This document shows, piece after piece, positions 59,515 to 64,000 of a DNA stretch of 64,000 nucleotides (position 1 is its first letter; each line of letters starts with the position of its first letter). Source of the stretch: Rhizomucor pusillus (Eukaryota > Mucoromycota > Mucoromycetes > Mucorales > Lichtheimiaceae). The notes under the pieces were generated by a model, which had not been told where the DNA came from, did no database searches, and was given only the letters and a program-made list of their open reading frames with translations. Made by a program: the position numbers and the translations under genes. The stretch lies in NCBI GenBank assembly GCA_900175165.2, contig FWWN02000193.1, positions 1 through 64,000 on the forward strand. The letters run 5' to 3'.

Positions 59515-61074
59515 ATGGCGATGGCAATGGAACTTACAAAAGCTTATCCGCAGTCCAAGTTCGCTGCGGACAATGCCTTGACTAACGCCGATGTTCTGCA
59601 AAAGTACAAGATCGCCGCTGATGTTGTTAATGGTACGACCTTGTAAATGCGATCGATCTTCAAAGACTGGATCTTCTAACGCAAATCACTTTTTTTTGTC
59701 ACTCTACAGTGATCTTACCTGAGCTTGTAAGCCGCGTATTGGTTGGCACCTCTGTCTGCGACCTTTGCCAATTTGGTGACGACCTTATCAACGCACAGGC
59801 AAGCTTTGAGGAACAAAACTTGTTCGGTTTTGACAAAGTCGCCTGATCCTTGTGGATTCTATAGGTGGCACATCTGGACAGCAGCAAAGAAAAAGGAATT
59901 GCTATGCCGACCTGCGTCTCTGTCAACAATCTTGTACAGTACTTCTCTCCATTGTACGATTCGGATTATATTTTGCAAGCAGGCGATGTCGTGAAGATGT
60001 AAGAGCAAGATATATGCTGCATGCACGAAATAGACAGTGGAACTGATCGTGATGGGCTGTAGCGAGTTGGGCGCTCACTTTGACGGATACGTTGCCACCG
60101 CCGCACACACTACCGTTGTTCCATTGTCACCGACTGAGCCTCTTCAGGGACGCGCCGCAGACGTGATTTGTGCTACTTATTTTGCTCACGAAGCAGCCCA
60201 ACGTATGCTTCGTCCAGGCGTCAAGAGCTCAGAGATCACCCGTGTTATTAACGAAATTGCCGCCTATTTCCGCTGCAAACCCGTCGAAGGCACATTTTCT
60301 TCGCCTATGAAACGTTTCGTACTTCGTGCTGGCAAAGATATCGAGAACCAATTCCCTGAGGGCTTGACTGTGCAGGAATTGGAAAAGTGTGATTTCGAAA
60401 TTGAAGCCAATCAAGTATATCAAATGAACATTGTGCTTACCACTGGCGACGGTTCCGTCAAAGTCTCTGAACATAAACCACATGTTTATCAACGTGATGT
60501 CAACAAATCATACCAGCTCAAGGTGAAGGCTGCTCGGATTGCATACAATGAAATCAATGAAAAGTTTACTGTTTTCCCCTTCGCCACTAGGTAAAGTACA
60601 TCAAATTGAAACGAATGTTTCATTTCAGACTCTAAAAAGTATATCGTTACTGCAGAGCTCTATCGACGAATCAAGCACGCCTTGGTCTTGCTTCTGTGCT
60701 TAGTCACAACTTGATCACGTCTTACATACCAACTCGTTCATCAAAAGCGAGCGACATCGTTGCCCAATACAAATCGACCGTGCTTGTCAGCGCCGACGGT
60801 GTATTACGGACAACCACTCCAATGAAGCCTCCTTTTGTGCATTCACAGTACTGTGTACCGGCAGGAACAATGGCCGCCAATATTTTGGGCGCACCTTCCA
60901 ATATTACAATCAATGAAACTACCGAACCACTTAAAGCTGACAGCGTCTCGTTTGGCAGCCGGCGCTTATTGGTAAGATCTTCAATAGTAGGAAGCAGGGA
61001 GTACCGGGTAAACTAACTAGTGCAATTTCGTTTTCTAGAACGAGGATACTGAAATGGACGCAGATATGGCATAA
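59515..61074 (+). CDS. PA2G4/EBP1-like protein (inactive methionine aminopeptidase fold)
   Basis: Several exons. The start is MAMAMELTKAYPQSKFAADN, then ADVLQKYKIAADVVNG, SVCDLCQFGDDLINAQ, KEKGIAMPTCVSVNNLVQYF, LYDSDYILQAGDVVKIELGA, HFDGYVATAAHTTVVPL, KPVEGTFSSPMKRFVL, ANQVYQMNIVLTTGDGSVKV and a C-terminal block ending NEDTEMDADMA. The pita-bread fold with FPTxxSVNN, KI-(D/E)-LG-H-DG and AHT is that of methionine aminopeptidases. The usual metal Asp in KIDLG is Glu in this protein, and PA2G4-type proteins are known to be non-catalytic and to bind 60S ribosomal subunits and rRNA. ARX1 is a related alternative. Two small introns near 59800-60070 are inferred from phase. A short sequence precedes the start with no better ATG. 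Confidence 0.75.
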
Positions 61075-62820
61075 CGATTTTTGGTTTATTCTTTCTTCTT
61101 TCCTGCATTGGCATTCAAGACATCATTCTTCTTATTTTCTCTTACTCTACTTGTCAAATATAATTATATCTCTTTCGTTGTTGTAACTCTGACAGAAAAA
61201 TAGAAGAAGCTTTCTCGATCGGTTGAGCGGCCTGTCTCTGCCGAATGTATAATAAAAAAAGACCTATTAAGTTATGCTTATTATTGCGCTTCGGTGGTGG
61301 GGTATTTATATCACTTTATGCTTTGTAAGATCAAGGCTTTTGCCAGGCTCTTCGGTACCAGGACGTGCTTTATGCTATGGGTGGAGCTGGAAATCAGGCA
61401 GAGTCTTGAAATAAGGCAGAAGGTGAATTCAACAGAGTTCTTGAAATTAAATGCATCGTTGAAAGGTGCTCAAGACTTGAGGACTATCCTCAAGTGCTCG
61501 AACTCTTCAACGCTACCTTTCTATTGGAATTATAGTTAGTCCCTGTGTACTTGCCCAGTTCCAGCTGATGTTAACTTGCTCGCAATGTTTGCTGGCTTGG
61601 CCCGCATTCGGGCACTAAAATGCACCCAAGCCAAGTAGGCGAACAATACCTACGAGGCGGATGGCGATTCGTAGCACCGGTGAAACCTTGCCGAGCAATC
61701 TTGCGCTAGTAGTAAGAGTAGTTAATAAAAGACCTGCTTTCATATTGCAATACCATATATCATACTTACGGATGGCGGTGCCGGGCGAGTTGTACAGCTG
61801 CCACGGGGCTACTTCTAAGTGACAGTTCTCCAGATCAACTTTATCTCCAAACCTTCGGAGATAACGCACGTGGCGTCAACCACGCGCGCGTGTTTTTGGA
61901 TGGCTTCCTCGTTTCTCTGGCAGAGAAAGGAGGTGCAGAGGTGGACTGCAAGCGAGCTGCACCTACGTGGAATGAATCCATCGTTGGCTGCATGAGCAGG
62001 TGGAGTTGCAGCGATTGACGAGCTAAGGTCTAGGTTGGAAGAGTTACTGACGTGTGGATACATTTGAACCAATCCAATATCGATCGATAGAATGCCAGCT
62101 TTCCCGATAATGTATGAAAAGACTTGAAAGTTGCCGGTCGTGGATACTTAGCTAGACTCCTTAACAGAAACTAGCTGATATATACTTGTAACACTCATTG
62201 TTATATTTATCGCTATAGCCATCTATGAGAAAAACTCTTTACAAAGTTTTTACAATGTTTCAAGAAAGACGCTGTATTGTAAGAAGAGTCTGAAGCAATA
62301 CTGACTGCAGTAATATCGTTGCGCCGCTCCAATTCCCTTTGAAGTCGGTCCTGTTGCACCATCAAAGACATCGTTGGCAACTTTTCCAATCCAGGGGCTG
62401 GAATGTTGCATGGAGCTTAACCGGTGCGATTTTGTCCAGAAAAAGGCTAAGGAAAGCGACATGAATATGGACGTAGCATTTTTTCGGTACTAACCTCCAA
62501 GAATCCATTTTCGTATCGTTTCCGTTATTAATATCATCTGTGCATTGTGCTTTTACGGCCTAAACAAATGCACGAAAAAGAAAATACATATCATATGGTT
62601 TTAATCGGCAATTTGCCACTTGCTCTTTCAAATGCACATAAAAAGAAGGAGGAAAAATCACTATGCAGAGATGTTTGTTTCTTTCTTGAATGAAATCTCT
62701 CTCTGTACCGTTTGCATATTTTTTTTATATATTTTGGATCGTTTCAAGCATTCGAGACTCTTTCCCTTTTTTCTCCTCTTTTTTGCATCGTTGATTTGAC
62801 GTTCCCGGAATATTTTTGCA
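61075..62820. other. Gap with orphan coding-like segments before the transporter
   Basis: On the minus strand at about 61575-62070 the text reads FGDKVDLENCHLEVAPWQL and YNSPGTAI, followed by a good GTAAGT donor and, after a TAG acceptor near 61711, RKIARQGFTGATNRHPPRR, ending TWLGCILVPECG. Upstream a different frame carries LSSSIAATPPAHAANDG and NEEAIQKHARVVDATC. The parts do not join in one frame, so a dead gene or one with unseen introns is likely. I do not recognise it. Imperfect direct repeats (GAAATCAGGCAGA / GAAATAAGGCAGA, about 61389-61425) are present. The rest is AT-rich. Confidence 0.35.
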
Positions 62821-64000
62821 ATGGGATCTAAAAAAGAGGACGCTCCTAACAGATTATCCAACAGCATTGAAGAAGAAATGCCTCGTCCAAGTCTCAAACG
62901 AAGCGCAAAATCACTTGCTACTTTGCAGCTACCGAAACAGCGACCGGTTTTGCGAACAGCTGCATCGTCCGTGTCGCTGTATAGCCACTTTGCAGGCGAA
63001 CGGTTCGAATCTCAAGAGACAAAATTGCCATCTGCGGCTTCCCTCGGTGCGCAAGATATGCAGGATGTTTCCCAACGAGATACGCCCACAGCAACAGTCG
63101 GAAAGGCCATGTTTGTGTTCTTGAAAGCATTTATTGGATCGGGAGTACTATTCTTGCCTAAAGCGCAAGTTTCTAGAGTGATTGAAATCATAATTCGATG
63201 AGGTGTTCTAATATCTTCACTGCAGCTTCGACAATGGCGGATTGGCACTTTCCATTCTACTTATGATCGCGGTGGCAGCCATATGCATCTTTGCGTTTCT
63301 GCGACTATTCCGCACCCAGCAGATACTAGGCGGTTCCTACGGCGACGTGGGCGGCAAATGCTACGGCTCATATGTACGGTACGCAGTCCTCTTTTTCATA
63401 GTCATGTCTCAGTTAGGATTTGCATGCTCGTATCTAGCATTCATTTCCGGCAATATCGGGAGCGTTGCAAGTGTACTGTCACGATGCACCGTGCATATCG
63501 ATCAAAAATACTATATTTGGATACCCTTGGCGATTGTCATTCCATTGGCATTAATCCGCCACATTGCTCGATTATCTTTCACGGCTGTTATTGCAGACGT
63601 ATTTATCTTGTTCGGTCTCCTCAGTGTGGTCTACTTTACATCAAAGCAGCTGCACGACCATGGAATTGGACCTGGTATTCAAGCCTTCAATCCTTTCAGT
63701 TTTGGCATGATGATCGGTACAGGTAGTAGCCTAAAATTGTCGTCAAGTTAAGACAAACAGAGTTAAATCGAGCCTCCTTGCAACAGCAACGTTCTCGTTC
63801 GAAGGCATCGGGTTGGGTAAACTACGATCAATTTGACCAAGGAACGGTCTAACCAACGCATTGATATTTTTCCTGTTGTTATAACTATCAGTCATACCCA
63901 TTGCTGAATCCATGGAAAAGCCCGGGAAATTTCCCATGGTCGTCGCATTAGGCACTACGATTGTATGCATTATCTATGTCTTGATGGGATCCGTTCCATA
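62821..64000 (+). CDS. Vacuolar amino-acid transporter (Avt3/4 type), cut at the right edge
   Basis: The start is MGSKKEDAPNRLSNSIEEEM, followed by a 95-residue cytosolic N-terminus, then TVGKAMFVFLKAFIGSGVLF and LPKAFDNGGLALSILLMIAV, the start of the AAAP/SLC36 transporter fold. Later spans include YAVLFFIVMSQLGFACSYLA, IWIPLAIVIPLALIRHIARL, SFTAVIADVFILFGLLSVVY and FSFEGIGLVIPIAESMEKPG. The family exports neutral amino acids from the vacuole. Four exons are visible; the first intron (63165-63225) joins only with a GC donor (AAAGC|GCAAGT ... CTGCAG|C), because the GT alternative leaves the frame. The end of the gene is outside the window. Substrate choice is inference. Confidence 0.85.

Overview
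This is nuclear DNA from a filamentous fungus, most likely an early-diverging one of the Mucoromycota type. The window has many 50-100 bp GT-AG introns and fungus-specific genes: VAC7, a trifunctional FOL1, CHZ1, RIB7 and mitochondrial MST1. It also carries genes that the model ascomycete yeasts lack, namely a UBE2S-type E2 with an APC/C-binding tail and a CDK10/PISSLRE kinase. Relics of Fanzor-type elements are present as well. The taxonomic placement is inference; the gene identities come from motifs seen in the translations.

Layout: (1) The left edge has the first exon of an unrecognised gene, then a decayed Fanzor (eukaryotic TnpB-like nuclease) at 426-2740. (2) 3.7-8.7 kb carries an FMN-binding split-barrel protein and the endocytic adaptor SLA2/END4, both minus strand, followed by about 1.5 kb with decayed coding traces. 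(3) 10.2-20.1 kb carries VAC7 (+), then the tight minus-strand pair MED16 and CDK10, then CHZ1 (+) sharing a 105 bp promoter with MED16, then an HST2-type sirtuin (-). (4) 20.2-20.6 kb holds an unlabelled RNase P RNA gene. (5) 21.2-31.7 kb holds POL2 (-), divergent from PUF6 (+), then V-ATPase subunit c'' (-). (6) 32.6-39.9 kb holds a tiny metallothionein (+), a STE-type kinase (+), UBE2S (-) and an NXPE/PC-esterase-like membrane protein (+). (7) 40-42 kb is repeat-like, with a second decayed mobile-element ORF. (8) 42.1-51.2 kb holds two large intronless genes, BRR2 (+) and FOL1 (-). (9) 52.4-57.5 kb holds an orphan terminal exon, RFC4-type clamp-loader subunit (+), mitochondrial threonyl-tRNA synthetase (-) and RIB7 (-). 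(10) 58.5-64 kb holds an alcohol dehydrogenase pseudogene, a PA2G4-like protein (+) and the 5' part of an AVT3-like vacuolar amino-acid transporter that runs off the right edge.

Most genes are housekeeping: DNA replication (POL2, RFC4), splicing (BRR2), transcription and chromatin (MED16, CDK10, CHZ1, HST2), ribosome biogenesis (PUF6, PA2G4-like), vacuole and endocytosis (SLA2, VAC7, VMA16, AVT3) and cofactor synthesis (FOL1, RIB7). They are packed with convergent gaps often near 30-200 bp and two short divergent promoters. The accessory parts are the gaps at 0-3.7, 8.7-10.2, 32.9-34.3, 39.9-42.1, 57.5-59.3 and 61.1-62.8 kb, where gene relics collect. The most interesting items are the decayed Fanzor, the RNase P RNA, the UBE2S orthologue with a conserved C-terminal LRRL tail, the NXPE-like protein with a changed catalytic block, and the first FolB domain of FOL1 that lacks its catalytic pair.
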